Source of the DNA: Nocardia brasiliensis NBRC 14402
GTDB lineage: Bacteria; Actinomycetota; Actinomycetes; Mycobacteriales; Mycobacteriaceae
Direction of reading: 5' to 3'
Assembly (NCBI RefSeq): GCF_000308475.2
Contig: NZ_BAFT02000047.1
Span: 1 to 59,445 of the forward strand
DNA length: 59,445 nucleotides
Of this stretch, positions 1-9,079 are shown piece after piece; within the stretch, counting starts at the first letter, position 1; every line of letters begins with the position of its first letter. The notes below the pieces were generated by a model. That model saw only the letters and a program-made list of their open reading frames with translations. It made no database searches and had not been told where the DNA came from. Both the position numbers and the translations under genes were made by a program.

Positions 1-72
1 CGGGTAGTGGACATGATCGCCGCCATCCAGGGCATCCGGCCCCCAGCACGCACCCTGCGAGGTTTGGTATGA
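1..72 (+). CDS. folP2: 3' end of dihydropteroate synthase homolog (FolP2-like), partial
   Basis: Frame 1 is open from the window edge and ends VRTLRGLV-like (…PPARTLRGLV) at a TGA that shares ATGA with the next gene. Only 23 residues are visible, so the sequence alone cannot prove the family. The identification rests on context: in mycobacteria folP2 lies immediately upstream of gpgS, and the overlap here implies translational coupling of the same pair. FolP2 is a dihydropteroate synthase homolog without confirmed activity in M. tuberculosis. Confidence 0.6.
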   Translation, partial: RVVDMIAAIQGIRPPARTLRGLV

Positions 73-1022
73 ACTTTCACCACCCCCACAGCCGCGAGTA
101 CAGCCCGCCATGGGCCACGACGAACACCTGGGACACCCCGAGCTGGTCGGTGGACGAGCTCGTCGCCGCCAAGGCGGGCCGCACCGTGTCGGTGGTGCTG
201 CCCGCGCTGAACGAGGAGAACACCGTCGCCGACGTGGTGGCCAGCATCCGGCCGCTGCTCGGCACCCTGGTCGACGAGCTGATCGTGCTCGATTCCGGCT
301 CCACCGACGCCACGGCCGAACGGGCCCGCGCTGCGGGCGCCGAGGTGATCACGCGGGAGCAGGCGGTGCCCGAACTCGACCCGGTACCCGGCAAGGGCGA
401 GGTGCTGTGGCGTTCGCTGGCCGTGACCAGCGGTGACCTCATCGCCTTCGTCGACTCCGACCTCATCGACCCCGATCCGGCGTTCGTGCCCAAGCTGCTC
501 GGCCCGCTGCTCACCGTCGACGATATGCACCTGGTCAAGGCCTACTACCGCAGGCCGCTGCGGCAGGGCGGCGCGGTGGACGCGCACGGCGGCGGCCGGG
601 TCACCGAGCTCGTCGCCCGGCCGTTGCTCGCCGCGCTGCGGCCCGAACTCTCGCAGGTGCTGCAGCCGCTGGGCGGCGAGTACGCGGGCACCCGCGAACT
701 GCTCACCGCCGTCCCGTTCGCGCCCGGCTACGGCGTGGAGATCGGTCTGCTGCTCGACACCTACGACCAGGTCGGCCTGTCCGCGATCGGTCAGGTCAAC
801 CTGGGGGTGCGCACGCACCGCAACCGGCCGCTGGCCGACCTGGGCGTGATGAGCAGGCAGATCCTGGGTACCGTGCTCGGCCGCAGCGGCGTCCAGGACT
901 CCGGCGCCGCACTCACCCAGTTCCCGCTGGTCGGTGACGCCTTCACCGCGCACAGCACCGAGGTGTCGCTGGCCGACCGTCCGCCGATGAACACGCTGCG
1001 CCCCGCCTGGGCCGCAGCCTGA
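69..1022 (+). CDS. gpgS: Glucosyl-3-phosphoglycerate synthase (GT-A/GT81)
   Basis: 317 aa, about the length of mycobacterial GpgS (324 aa). It transfers glucose from a nucleotide sugar (UDP-glucose preferred in mycobacteria) to 3-phosphoglycerate, the first step of methylglucose lipopolysaccharide synthesis in the cytoplasm. Visible motifs: PALNEE (45-50) opening the GT-A fold, DSGSTD (75-80) for nucleotide binding, GKGEVLWRS (108-116), and the metal-binding DSD (129-131). The ATG overlaps the stop of the upstream folP2-like gene by 4 bp, and a strong hairpin follows the stop. The glucan genes glgC and glgM lie 16 kb away in this window. Orthology is clear from motifs, length and neighbour. 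Confidence 0.93.
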   Translation: MNFHHPHSREYSPPWATTNTWDTPSWSVDELVAAKAGRTVSVVLPALNEENTVADVVASIRPLLGTLVDELIVLDSGSTDATAERARAAGAEVITREQAVPELDPVPGKGEVLWRSLAVTSGDLIAFVDSDLIDPDPAFVPKLLGPLLTVDDMHLVKAYYRRPLRQGGAVDAHGGGRVTELVARPLLAALRPELSQVLQPLGGEYAGTRELLTAVPFAPGYGVEIGLLLDTYDQVGLSAIGQVNLGVRTHRNRPLADLGVMSRQILGTVLGRSGVQDSGAALTQFPLVGDAFTAHSTEVSLADRPPMNTLRPAWAAA

Positions 1023-1036
1023 ACCAAGCCTGATCC

Positions 1037-1070
1037 GCGAACCCGGGCGCCCTCGGCCGCCCGGGTTCGC
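1037..1070 (+). terminator. Intrinsic-type hairpin after gpgS
   Basis: Perfect 13-bp stem (GCGAACCCGGGCG with its complement) and 8-nt loop, 15 bases after the gpgS stop. There is no long T tract, as is usual in high-GC actinomycetes. It separates the folP2-gpgS unit from the molybdenum-hydroxylase operon. Confidence 0.8.
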
Positions 1071-1245
1071 TGCTGTCCGGACCACGTGGTGCCGAATTCA
1101 CCGGCTGCCGAGCCGATCTGAGGCCGCGATGTGGTTCGCGAGCAGGTTTGCTGAACAGACGCTACGATGTTTGCCAGGTCTTACGTTCGCATGCTGTATT
1201 TCGAGATACGCGTCCGCCGCGCGCTCATGAGCAGGAGATACGTTT

Positions 1246-1779
1246 ATGACTATTGGTGAGCTACCCAAGCAGGACACGCGTCAGCCGGAGTTTGCCGGTC
1301 CCGATTACACGTTGGCCACGCTGCGGGTGAACGGTCACGATTTTCCGGTGGCCCTCGAACCCCGGGTCAGCCTGCTCGACGCCCTGCGCGAATATCTGCG
1401 CCTCACCGGCACCAAGAAGGGCTGCGACCAGGGCGCCTGCGGCGCCTGCACGGTGTGGGTCGACGGGAAGCGCGAATTGTCCTGTCTCACTCTCGCATTG
1501 AGTGTGCAAGGCCGAGAGGTCACCACGATCGAGGGGGTCGCGGAGGGGGACGAGCTGCATCCGGTGCAGCGCGCGTTCATCAGCTGCGACGGCTTCCAAT
1601 GCGGTTACTGCACGCCCGGTCAGATCATGTCGGCGATCAAATGCATCGAAGAGGGCCATACCGGCAGTGACGAAGAGATCGCCGAATGGATGAGCGGCAA
1701 TATCTGCCGCTGCGCCGCCTATCAGAACATCCGCGACGCGATAAAGACCGCGGAGGGTGAAATGGGGCAGACCCGATGA
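1246..1779 (+). CDS. Molybdenum hydroxylase, 2Fe-2S small subunit (PaoA/YagT-like)
   Basis: 177 aa. It carries electrons from the molybdenum site to FAD in a three-subunit aldehyde oxidase/xanthine dehydrogenase-type enzyme. Two 2Fe-2S clusters are complete: C60-x4-C65-x2-C68 and C80 for the plant-ferredoxin-like domain, C119-x2-C122 and C154-x-C156 for the helical domain. The N-terminus has no twin-arginine or Sec signal, unlike periplasmic E. coli PaoA, so this enzyme should be cytoplasmic. The start at 1246 follows AGGAGA and gives an uninterrupted ferredoxin fold. It overlaps the FAD subunit by ATGA, so the three genes form one translationally coupled operon. Confidence 0.93.
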   Translation: MTIGELPKQDTRQPEFAGPDYTLATLRVNGHDFPVALEPRVSLLDALREYLRLTGTKKGCDQGACGACTVWVDGKRELSCLTLALSVQGREVTTIEGVAEGDELHPVQRAFISCDGFQCGYCTPGQIMSAIKCIEEGHTGSDEEIAEWMSGNICRCAAYQNIRDAIKTAEGEMGQTR

Positions 1780-2774
1780 AGCCCATCGCCTTCGCGCGCG
1801 CCGAAACCGTGGACGAGGCGCTCATCGCGGTCGCTGCCCGTCCGAACACCGTATTCCTCGCCGGCGGTACGACTCTGGTGGATATGCTGCGCATCGGCGC
1901 GATGGAGCCGGACAACGTCGTCGACATCAACCGGCTGCCGCTGACCGAGCTGGAGCACACCCCGGACGGCGGGCTGCGCATCGGCGCGATGGTCCGGATG
2001 AGCGAGGTCGCGGCCGATCCCGGTGTGCGGGAACGCTTTCCGTTCCTGTCGAGCGCGCTGTGGAAGGGTGCGTCCGCGCAGATCCGCAATATGGCGTCGA
2101 TGGGCGGCAACCTGATGCAGAAGGTGCGCTGCCCGCAGTTCCGCGATATCGCCTACGCCTGCAACAAGCGCGAGCCCGGCAGCGGCTGCGGCGCCCTCGA
2201 AGGACTGCACCGCGGCAATGCCGTATTGGGCACCAGCGAGCACTGTTTCGCGATGCACCCCTCCGATATGGCGAACCCGCTCACCGCGCTCGATGCCGTG
2301 GTGCAGGTGCAAGGGCCGCGCGGCATCCGCAGCATCCCCTTCGACGACTTCTTCCTGTTGCCCGGCGCCACACCGCATCTGGAGCATCCGATCACCAGTG
2401 ACGAGCTCATCATCCGGATCGACGTGCCGCCCTTGCCGTTCGCGAAGAACTCGCACTACCTGAAGGTGCGCGACCGCGAATCCTATGAGTTCGCCGCCGC
2501 TTCCGCGGCCGTGGCACTAGATCTGGCGGACGGTGTCGTGCGCGATGTCCGGATCGGCCTCGGCGGCGTGGCGACCAAACCGTGGCGGGCCAGAATGGCC
2601 GAGGATCTACTCACCGGCCAACCCGCGACGAAAGAGAACTTCGCCGCGGCGGCGGCCACCGAACTCGCGGCCGCCGACGACAGCCACCCGATGAACCGGT
2701 TCAAAATCGCACTGGCGCAACGCACCCTGGTGCGCACCCTGGAAACCGTCGCGGCGCGAGGAGAGCGGAAATGA
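1776..2774 (+). CDS. Molybdenum hydroxylase, FAD-binding medium subunit (PaoB/YagS-like)
   Basis: 332 aa. It binds FAD and passes electrons to the final acceptor. FLAGGTTLVDML (27-38) is the FAD pyrophosphate loop and MASMGGNL (106-113) the second FAD motif. Four extra cysteines (about 119, 129, 138, 157) lie in the segment RCPQF…ACNKR…GSGCGAL…SEHC. Plain xanthine dehydrogenase FAD subunits lack this insertion; it matches the 4Fe-4S insertion known in PaoB-type subunits. The gene is therefore better described as aldehyde-oxidase type than as xanthine dehydrogenase. It overlaps both neighbours by 4 bp. Confidence 0.92.
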   Translation: MKPIAFARAETVDEALIAVAARPNTVFLAGGTTLVDMLRIGAMEPDNVVDINRLPLTELEHTPDGGLRIGAMVRMSEVAADPGVRERFPFLSSALWKGASAQIRNMASMGGNLMQKVRCPQFRDIAYACNKREPGSGCGALEGLHRGNAVLGTSEHCFAMHPSDMANPLTALDAVVQVQGPRGIRSIPFDDFFLLPGATPHLEHPITSDELIIRIDVPPLPFAKNSHYLKVRDRESYEFAAASAAVALDLADGVVRDVRIGLGGVATKPWRARMAEDLLTGQPATKENFAAAAATELAAADDSHPMNRFKIALAQRTLVRTLETVAARGERK

Positions 2775-5014
2775 GCGCGCCCGCCGCCGAGAAGCTGATC
2801 GGTCAGCCGCGCGACCGCATCGACGGGTACGCCAAGGTCACCGGCGCGGCGCGCTACACCGCCGAGATCCCGATGCCGAACGCCGCGTACGGCGTGCTCG
2901 TGGGCGCCGAGATCGGTAACGGCACACTGACTTCCCTCGACATCAGCCGCGCACTGCGGGCCGGCGCGGTGGCCGTGTTCACCCACGAGAACCTGCCGCG
3001 GGTCACCACGGTGCCGCTGGTGCCCTCACTGTTCGGCCATCCCGCGCCCGGACAGACCTTCTTTCCCATGCAGGACACCACGATCCACTACTTCGGCCAG
3101 CCGATCGCCGTGGTGGTGGCGGATACCTTCGAGGTCGCCCAGCAGGCCGCCCGGTTGATCGAGGCGACTTACGACGAGCAGCCCGCCCTGGTGCGTTTGG
3201 ACGACGGGCGCGACGAACAGTATGTGCCGGAGAAGATCTTCGCCGGGTTCGTCCCGGCCACTCAGTCGCGCGGCGACTTCGCCGGTGCGGCCGCAGCCGC
3301 AGCGCACACCGTCGACGCCACCTTCCGGTTCGCCGCCAACCACCACAATCCGATCGAATGCTCGGTCACCGCCGCGATGTGGAACGGGGATTCGGTCACC
3401 GTCTACGACGCCACCCAGGGCATCGTGGCCAGCCAGCTGACCATCGCGGCACACCTCGGGATCTCGCCGAGCAAGGTGCGGGTGGTGACGGACTACGTCG
3501 GCGGCGGTTTCGGCGCCAAAGCGATGATGTGGCCGCACGTTACGCTCGCGCCGCTGATCGCTCGGGAGCTGGGCCGGCCGATCCGGGTGATCCTGAACCG
3601 GGAGCAGATGTTCTACGGCACCGGGTTACGGGAAGAGCAGGAGCAGCGCGTCACGCTGGTGAGCGACGCCGAAGGCCGGTTCACCGGACTGCGCCACCAC
3701 AAGCTCTCCCTCACTTCGCATTTCGACGACTGGGCCGAGCCCTCGCTCGAGGTGGCGAGCAAGGCCTACGGCATCCCGCACTGGGAGGGGCAGTATCGGC
3801 TGATCAAGGCCAACATCATGACGCCCACCTTCATGCGCGGCCCCGGCGAGGCCTCGGGCATGGTCGCGCTCGAATGCGCGATCGACGAACTCGCCACCCA
3901 GCTCGGCGCCGACCCGGTGGAACTGCGCCTGCGCAATCACGCCGCGGTCGATCCGGAAAGCGGAAACCCGTGGAGCTCCGACGGTTACCTCGATTGCCTG
4001 CGGCAGGCCGCGGAGCGGTTCGGCTGGGACGGACGTCAGCAGACGCCGGGTTCGCACGTCGACGGCAACTGGCTCATCGGCTGGGGCGTCGGCACCGCGG
4101 GGTACCCGGTGTACGAACCCGGCCAGCCGCAACGCGCGCACGCGCGGTTGCGTTCGGACGGGTCGCTCGTGGTGCAGGCGGGCACCCAGGAATTCGGCAC
4201 CGGTGTCGCCACGGCGATGACCCAGGTCGCCGGGGACGCGATGGGAATGCCGTTCGACCGCATCCGATTCGAGATCGGCAACACCGACTATCCGAACGTG
4301 GCGGCGACTGTCGGGTCGATCGGCGCGAGCGCGGTGAGTTCCGCGGTGCACAACACCTGCTCCGATCTGCTCCGGCAGCTCATCGACGTCGCGGTCGCCG
4401 ATATCGATTCCCCGTTGCGCGGTCGCACGCCCGACGAGATCGAAGGCGTCCACGGGAGGTTGCGGCTGCGCGACGATCCGTCGGTCAGCGATTCGTACGC
4501 CGACGTCCTCGAGCGCAATCAGCTTTCGGATATCGAGACGACCGGCGGCTGGCGGCCCGCGACGACGCCCGCGCCCTACGGAAAGATGAGCTTCGGCGCG
4601 CAGTTCGCCGAGGTCGCCGTCGATCCGGAGCTGGGGTTGATCCGGGTCCGGCGCATGGTCGGCGCGTTCGCCCCGGGGCGGGTGCTCAATGTGAAGCTGG
4701 CCCGCAGTCAGGTGCTCGGCGGCATGAATTGGGGCCTGTCCCAAGCACTCATGGAGGGCAGCGTGCCCGATATCCGGGACGGCCGGTGGGCCAACGCCTC
4801 CCTGCTGGAATACCTGCTGCCGGTGAACGCCGACGCCCCCGCCGTCGACATCTCGTTCGTAGAGGTCGACGACTCGGTGGTGAACCCTTTGGGCGTCAAG
4901 GGCATCGGCGAACTCGGCATGATCGGTGCCGCCGCAGCCATCGTCAACGCCGTACATCACGCCACCGGAAAACGCCTGCGCGACATCCCATTGCGCATCG
5001 AACACCTGCTCTGA
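2771..5014 (+). CDS. Molybdenum hydroxylase, molybdopterin-binding large subunit (PaoC/YagR-like)
   Basis: 747 aa from the ATG at 2771, which overlaps the previous stop (ATGA). An upstream in-frame extension to 2582 exists but runs inside the FAD-subunit gene and is rejected. The N-terminal a/b hammerhead starts LIGQPRDRIDGYAKVTGAARY. The cofactor domain has GGGFGAK and FMRGPGEASG, and GIGELG places the catalytic glutamate near residue 714. The substrate cannot be read reliably; PaoC/YagR relatives oxidise mainly aromatic aldehydes. The subunit order 2Fe-2S, FAD, Mo is the usual one for this family. A convergent XdhC-type maturation gene lies just downstream. Confidence 0.92.
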   Translation: MSAPAAEKLIGQPRDRIDGYAKVTGAARYTAEIPMPNAAYGVLVGAEIGNGTLTSLDISRALRAGAVAVFTHENLPRVTTVPLVPSLFGHPAPGQTFFPMQDTTIHYFGQPIAVVVADTFEVAQQAARLIEATYDEQPALVRLDDGRDEQYVPEKIFAGFVPATQSRGDFAGAAAAAAHTVDATFRFAANHHNPIECSVTAAMWNGDSVTVYDATQGIVASQLTIAAHLGISPSKVRVVTDYVGGGFGAKAMMWPHVTLAPLIARELGRPIRVILNREQMFYGTGLREEQEQRVTLVSDAEGRFTGLRHHKLSLTSHFDDWAEPSLEVASKAYGIPHWEGQYRLIKANIMTPTFMRGPGEASGMVALECAIDELATQLGADPVELRLRNHAAVDPESGNPWSSDGYLDCLRQAAERFGWDGRQQTPGSHVDGNWLIGWGVGTAGYPVYEPGQPQRAHARLRSDGSLVVQAGTQEFGTGVATAMTQVAGDAMGMPFDRIRFEIGNTDYPNVAATVGSIGASAVSSAVHNTCSDLLRQLIDVAVADIDSPLRGRTPDEIEGVHGRLRLRDDPSVSDSYADVLERNQLSDIETTGGWRPATTPAPYGKMSFGAQFAEVAVDPELGLIRVRRMVGAFAPGRVLNVKLARSQVLGGMNWGLSQALMEGSVPDIRDGRWANASLLEYLLPVNADAPAVDISFVEVDDSVVNPLGVKGIGELGMIGAAAAIVNAVHHATGKRLRDIPLRIEHLL

Positions 5015-5229
5015 GCACAGCCGACGCGGATCGAGCACCGGCACTTCGGGTTTCGTCCGGGTGCGGTGGATGATCCGTCGTGCTCGTGTGCGCCAGGACG
5101 GGCGGGGCTGAGTGTGGTGGGCGCGCGGCGCGGCTGAGTGTGGTGGGTGCTCGACACGGCAAGGTTCGGCGGGCAGTAGACGGCCGCGCCGGATCTCGGA
5201 CGCCGAGGGCATGCGCGGTGCGGCCGGGG

Positions 5230-6312
5230 TCAGCGGTGGATGGGGCCGTCGAGGCGGTCGAGGGGGCGGGCTGAGGCGGCGCTGCGTTCGGCGAGGATCT
5301 GGGCGGCGATGGAGATCGCGGTCTCGTCGGGGGTGCGGGCGTTGAGGTCGAGGCCGAGCGGGCTCTTCAGGCGGGCCAGGCGGCTCTCGGTGACTCCCGC
5401 CGCGCGTAGGCGCTCGGTGCGTTCGGCATGGGTGCGCCGGGAACCGAGGGCGCCGACGAAACCGAGGTCGTCGAGGTCCAGTGCGGCCGCGATGGTCGGT
5501 ACGTCGAACTTGGTGTCGTGGGTGAGCACGCAGACCACGGTGCGGCCGTCGACCCGCCCGGCCTCGTGCTCGGCGCGCAGATAGCGGTGCGGCCAGTCGA
5601 CGACGACCTCGTGCGCGGCCGGGAATCGGGCTGCGGTGGCGAAGGTTTCACGCGCGTCCACGACGGTGACCCGATAGCCGAGCTGTCGGCCGGTACGGCT
5701 GAGCGCCCGGACGAAATCGTTGGCACCGGCCAGGATCATCCGGGCGGGCGCGGCGAAGACCTGGACGAACACCCGTGGCCGCGGCGAGCTGTGCACCTCG
5801 CATTCGTCCGCACCCACCAACCCGCTGCGGCCCGCGTCGAGCAGCGCGCGAGCGTCCCGGTCCACCCCGTGCCACGGTTCGGCGCTGTCCGAGTACACCA
5901 GGTGCCACGCACCGGCCGCGTCCATCCGGGTGGCCAGCGCGACCGGCGTGCCCGACTCGAGGTCCTGTCGCAGCCGGGTGAGGATCGGGATCAGGTCGCG
6001 ACCGACCGGCTCGACGAACACCTCGATCTCGCCCCCGCAGGTCAAGCCGACCGCGAGGCCGTCACCGTCGGCATAGCCGAACCGGTCGGTCACCGGTTGA
6101 CCGGTGTCGAGCACCTGCCGCGCGGACTCGACGACGGCCGCCTCCACGCAACCACCCGAGACGGACCCGAGAACCGCGCCGGCGTCGGTGACGATCATCG
6201 CGGCGCCCAGCTCACGCGGTCCGGGACCGGTGGTATCGACCACCCGGGCCAGCGCCACCGGACCTTGCGCCAGCGAAGCGATGAGTTGCTCGAGCATTGC
6301 GCGCATCGGCAC
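5230..6312 (-). CDS. XdhC/CoxI family molybdenum cofactor sulfuration/insertion protein
   Basis: 360 aa. XdhC-type proteins bind the molybdenum cofactor, protect its sulfurated form and deliver it to hydroxylases such as the one encoded just upstream in the window. The N-terminal XdhC/CoxI domain has SGGCVE (52-57) with the conserved cysteine; the C-terminal Rossmann domain (about 190-345) has a GANDFVRAL…VTVVDAR loop and VGALGSRRTHAER. It is convergent with the Mo-hydroxylase genes, so it is probably not in the same transcript. Two in-frame Met codons (residues 1 and 3) are possible starts; the first is used. Confidence 0.9.
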   Translation of the reverse strand: MPMRAMLEQLIASLAQGPVALARVVDTTGPGPRELGAAMIVTDAGAVLGSVSGGCVEAAVVESARQVLDTGQPVTDRFGYADGDGLAVGLTCGGEIEVFVEPVGRDLIPILTRLRQDLESGTPVALATRMDAAGAWHLVYSDSAEPWHGVDRDARALLDAGRSGLVGADECEVHSSPRPRVFVQVFAAPARMILAGANDFVRALSRTGRQLGYRVTVVDARETFATAARFPAAHEVVVDWPHRYLRAEHEAGRVDGRTVVCVLTHDTKFDVPTIAAALDLDDLGFVGALGSRRTHAERTERLRAAGVTESRLARLKSPLGLDLNARTPDETAISIAAQILAERSAASARPLDRLDGPIHR

Positions 6313-6449
6313 GTACCTCCCTCGAGCTGAGCGACGGCAGTGTTGCCGCCGTACTACTCAGGGTAGCTATCCGGAAGCTATGTGACCGCTTACGCGGTTC
6401 GCCCTGCGGTTTGCGCTGCGCTGGGGCATCGGCGGGCACCGCGGCGTGG

Positions 6450-6665
6450 TCAGGAGGATTCTTGCAACGCCTCGGGGACCGGCAACTCGACGAGTCGTTC
6501 CTCGGCCTCCGGCGCGCTCGGCGAGTTCTCCTCGGCGAGTCGCGCCTGCAGGGCGGCGACGGTGAGCTGGCCGTACGGTGCGGTAGGTCTGCGCAGGACG
6601 GTCACGACAAGGACGAGCAGGCCGAACACCAGTACGGTGCCGCCGACGATGATGAGCGGGTTCAT
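6450..6665 (-). CDS. Small single-span membrane protein, unknown function
   Basis: 71 aa from the ATG at 6665, preceded by GAGGAGG at good spacing. The longer in-frame extension upstream lies inside the next gene and is rejected. Residues 4-24 form one hydrophobic helix, followed by RR and a soluble tail rich in Glu, Ala and Pro. It lies 22 bp after the stop of the gene at 6688 and is probably co-transcribed with it. No family recognised. Confidence 0.65.
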   Translation of the reverse strand: MNPLIIVGGTVLVFGLLVLVVTVLRRPTAPYGQLTVAALQARLAEENSPSAPEAEERLVELPVPEALQESS

Positions 6666-6687
6666 CACTGCCTCCTCGGGTGACGCG

Positions 6688-7260
6688 TCAGTCGGTCGTT
6701 TCGCGGAGCACCAGATCGGTCGGGACCGTGCCGGTGCGGAAATAGTTCGCGAAGATCGCGGCGGTTTCCTCGGCCGTCCACACTTCGTCCGGGTAGATCC
6801 ACGGTGCGGGCACACTGTCGGGCACCTGGACGCAGATGCCGGGCTCGCCGTCTCGGCTGCCCGCCCGGCCGACGGTGAACCGCCGGGTGACGGCATCGAC
6901 GGTGTGGCAGAGCTCGACGACCACCGCATCGGCGGAGCCGGTGCACAACAGGTAGTTCGCGCCCGGCGCGGCGCTGATCGCCGGGCTGATCTCGGTGGAG
7001 CGCATAGCGTCGGGCAGTCGGGTCAGCTGCACCGAGTAGCGGTGGTGACCGTCGAGCCTGCGGAGCGGGCGCAGGTAACTTTCGATCGTTTCGCCCGCGC
7101 CGACGAACAGTTTCAGCCGATCGCTGTAGGTGACCCGATGGGTGGTGATGGTCGGTTCGGTCGCATCGACGGCGGCCGGACTCGTCGGTGCCTGCGGATC
7201 GCGCCGCACCGTGCGGACCGTCGGCGCGGAACTGGCTGCAAACGAACCTGGAACACTCAT
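6688..7260 (-). CDS. Conserved hypothetical soluble protein
   Basis: 190 aa from the ATG at 7260, which follows AGGTGAAG; the in-frame ATG 18 bp upstream has no ribosome-binding site. There is no signal peptide or membrane segment. The N-terminal 40 residues look disordered (Pro, Ala, Thr, Ser), followed by a mixed a/b region with VTYSDRLKLFVGAGETIESYLRP and a C-terminal APWIYPDEVWTAEETAAIF segment. Not recognised. It is followed closely by the small membrane protein, so the two may act together. Confidence 0.65.
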   Translation of the reverse strand: MSVPGSFAASSAPTVRTVRRDPQAPTSPAAVDATEPTITTHRVTYSDRLKLFVGAGETIESYLRPLRRLDGHHRYSVQLTRLPDAMRSTEISPAISAAPGANYLLCTGSADAVVVELCHTVDAVTRRFTVGRAGSRDGEPGICVQVPDSVPAPWIYPDEVWTAEETAAIFANYFRTGTVPTDLVLRETTD

Positions 7261-7410
7261 CGGAACTTCACCTATCAACGCTTAGTTATCTTCTAGCTAT
7301 TCAACCATCGCATCGAGAATTCCCGAATGGAAGAGCGGCGTGACCTGTGCCACATCTGCGGGCGCTCAGGTATCAGGCCACGGCCCCGCAAGGCGCCGGA
7401 CGGGTCGCGG

Positions 7411-8268
7411 TCAGCGGCGCAGACCCGGTGCGGGCAAACGGGTTTCGGGGTCGTGGCGGTAGACCGGCGTGAGTAGTTCGGCCTCCAGCGGCTCACCGGT
7501 CGCGCGGTCGAACCGGCACGCGACGAGCACCGAGAACAAATGGGTCGCGGCGCGTTCGTGCAGCGTGGCCAATCGGGTGGCGAGCAAACGGATGGCACCG
7601 AGGGAACCCGGCGGGTGCATGCCGTCGATCATCAGCACCGTGCCGCGCCCGTCCGGCCGCGGCAATCGGGCCAGATACGCGATGTCGTGAGGGTCGGGAC
7701 CGCCGGGCCGATAGACCCGCCGGGCCGCGCGGTCCTCGATCCCGCGCCGCGCGTCGCCCGCGCGGGCCACGGCCCGGCGCAACCGCGGGTCCGCCGCGAT
7801 GAGCTGGCGCAGGCTGGGGGACAGCTCGGGGCCGCCGAGCACGATCAGGCCATCGCGACTCAGGTCGACCGGCCTGCCCGGCAGGAAGTGTTCGATCGAA
7901 GCGGTGAAACCGAGTTCGCGGAGCAGCTCGACCAGCCGGTGCGGCGCCGCCGGATCGGGCGCGCCGATCACCCGGCCCGCCCGCACCTCCGGCACCAGTA
8001 CGGTCAGCGTCCCGTGCCCGAAGAACAACCCTTCCGGTGCGGGCCCCTGGGTGCTGACCTGATGGATTCGCGCGCGGGAAAGCCCGGCTGCCGCACCGAT
8101 TCTCGCGAACGTCCAGCCTTCGGCGTGGAGTTCCCGGATCACCGCACGGCGAATCCTGGTGAGTTCGTTGATCGTCTGCTGGGCCGCCGCCACCCCATCG
8201 GTGGCCGCCTTCAAACGCTCGACCTTGTCTTCGATCGCGAAAACTCGCGCCACGTCATCGGCCGACAT
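7411..8268 (-). CDS. HTH protein with an uncharacterised C-terminal domain
   Basis: 285 aa. Residues about 15-75 resemble the region-4-like HTH of actinobacterial regulators (RIRRAVIRELHAEGWTFARIG, then AAGLSRARIHQ). After a Gly/Pro linker, residues about 85-270 form a second domain. It has LIVLGGPELSPSLRQL near 140-155, a central charged RRGIEDRAARR segment, GTVLMIDGMHPPGSLGAIRLLA, and a final LVACRFDRATGEPLEAELL. The I-x-L-GGP-x-L-S-P-S motif is reminiscent of nucleotide- or ligand-sensing domains, but I cannot name a family. It is isolated on the minus strand. A GTCTAGAC palindrome at 8276-8283 just upstream of the start could be a binding site. Confidence 0.75.
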   Translation of the reverse strand: MSADDVARVFAIEDKVERLKAATDGVAAAQQTINELTRIRRAVIRELHAEGWTFARIGAAAGLSRARIHQVSTQGPAPEGLFFGHGTLTVLVPEVRAGRVIGAPDPAAPHRLVELLRELGFTASIEHFLPGRPVDLSRDGLIVLGGPELSPSLRQLIAADPRLRRAVARAGDARRGIEDRAARRVYRPGGPDPHDIAYLARLPRPDGRGTVLMIDGMHPPGSLGAIRLLATRLATLHERAATHLFSVLVACRFDRATGEPLEAELLTPVYRHDPETRLPAPGLRR

Positions 8269-8369
8269 GTGCGAAGTCTAGACAGCTGGACACGCCAAGG
8301 TGTTTAGCTTTCTTGACACTGAGCCCTACTCGTGACTCGTATGGGCCAGTTCGATGATCTTGTGAGAGT

Positions 8370-8786
8370 TCAGGTGGCGTCGGTATCGATCGGCGGACGC
8401 TCGTTGCGCTCCAACGGTTTTTCCAGCTTGGGCATCGGATAGTCCGGCATCGCGCCGCCGGTGCCGTAGATGTCCTTCTTGTCGGGCAGCGCGCTCTCCA
8501 GATTCTTCAGGATCGAATCGTCGCCGTTGAGAAGGTGTTTGGTGACCATCGAGCGCGGAGTCATACCGCGCAGTTCGTTCAGGTCGGCCAGCGGCTTGCG
8601 CAGGTCCTCGAATTCCGGGCCGAGTTCGTCCTTCAGCTGCGCGGTGGCGCCGCTGGCGTAGTCGCGCACCTGGCGCAGGCTGCGCGTGGTCCAGCGAACC
8701 GCGCCGGGCAGTCGCTCCGGTCCGAGGATCACGAGGGCGGCGACGAGCAAGATCATCATCTCGCTCCAGCCGATGTTGCTGAACAC
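8370..8786 (-). CDS. tatB: Sec-independent protein translocase subunit TatB
   Basis: 138 aa. TatB forms the twin-arginine substrate receptor with TatC in the membrane. Evidence: short N-terminus, one helix at residues 4-20 ending in the LGPERLPG hinge, then a long amphipathic helix ([28 protein letters not shown] split over 29-56) and a polar tail. TatB is longer than TatA, which fits 138 aa. The downstream position in the sigE-rseA-htrA-tatB order is the same as in mycobacteria. A 293-bp gap separates it from htrA, so it may have its own promoter. Confidence 0.93.
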   Translation of the reverse strand: MFSNIGWSEMMILLVAALVILGPERLPGAVRWTTRSLRQVRDYASGATAQLKDELGPEFEDLRKPLADLNELRGMTPRSMVTKHLLNGDDSILKNLESALPDKKDIYGTGGAMPDYPMPKLEKPLERNERPPIDTDAT

Positions 8787-9079
8787 GGTTCCAGGCTACC
8801 CGGCCATCCCACCAGCGGCTCAGTTGGATTCACAGCTGGGGAACCCCGCGGATCCGGCCGCCGCGATGCCAACGAACCGTGCAGCCGCCGTGGAGACGAC
8901 TGGCCGCCCGATGCCCGGAACGACTACGCGTCGATCAACGCCCGCGCGCCGTGGTCGCGGCCGCCGGAGTGGTGAGAGCTATCTCACAGGGCCGTGGGTG
9001 AACTGGGGAGACCCCTGCGGCGGACGCCATGCGGTACTGGAAGATTCACAGTTCCGTGGGGCGGGTCGGCACCATGTTG

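Noticed and set aside
2582..2770. 63-codon extension of the Mo-hydroxylase large subunit
   Set aside because: Lies inside the FAD-subunit gene; the ATGA overlap start restores the family N-terminus.
5100..5155. Short duplication GGCTGAGTGTGGTGGG after the Mo-hydroxylase genes
   Set aside because: Only two copies, no inverted repeat, no further structure; too little to call a site.
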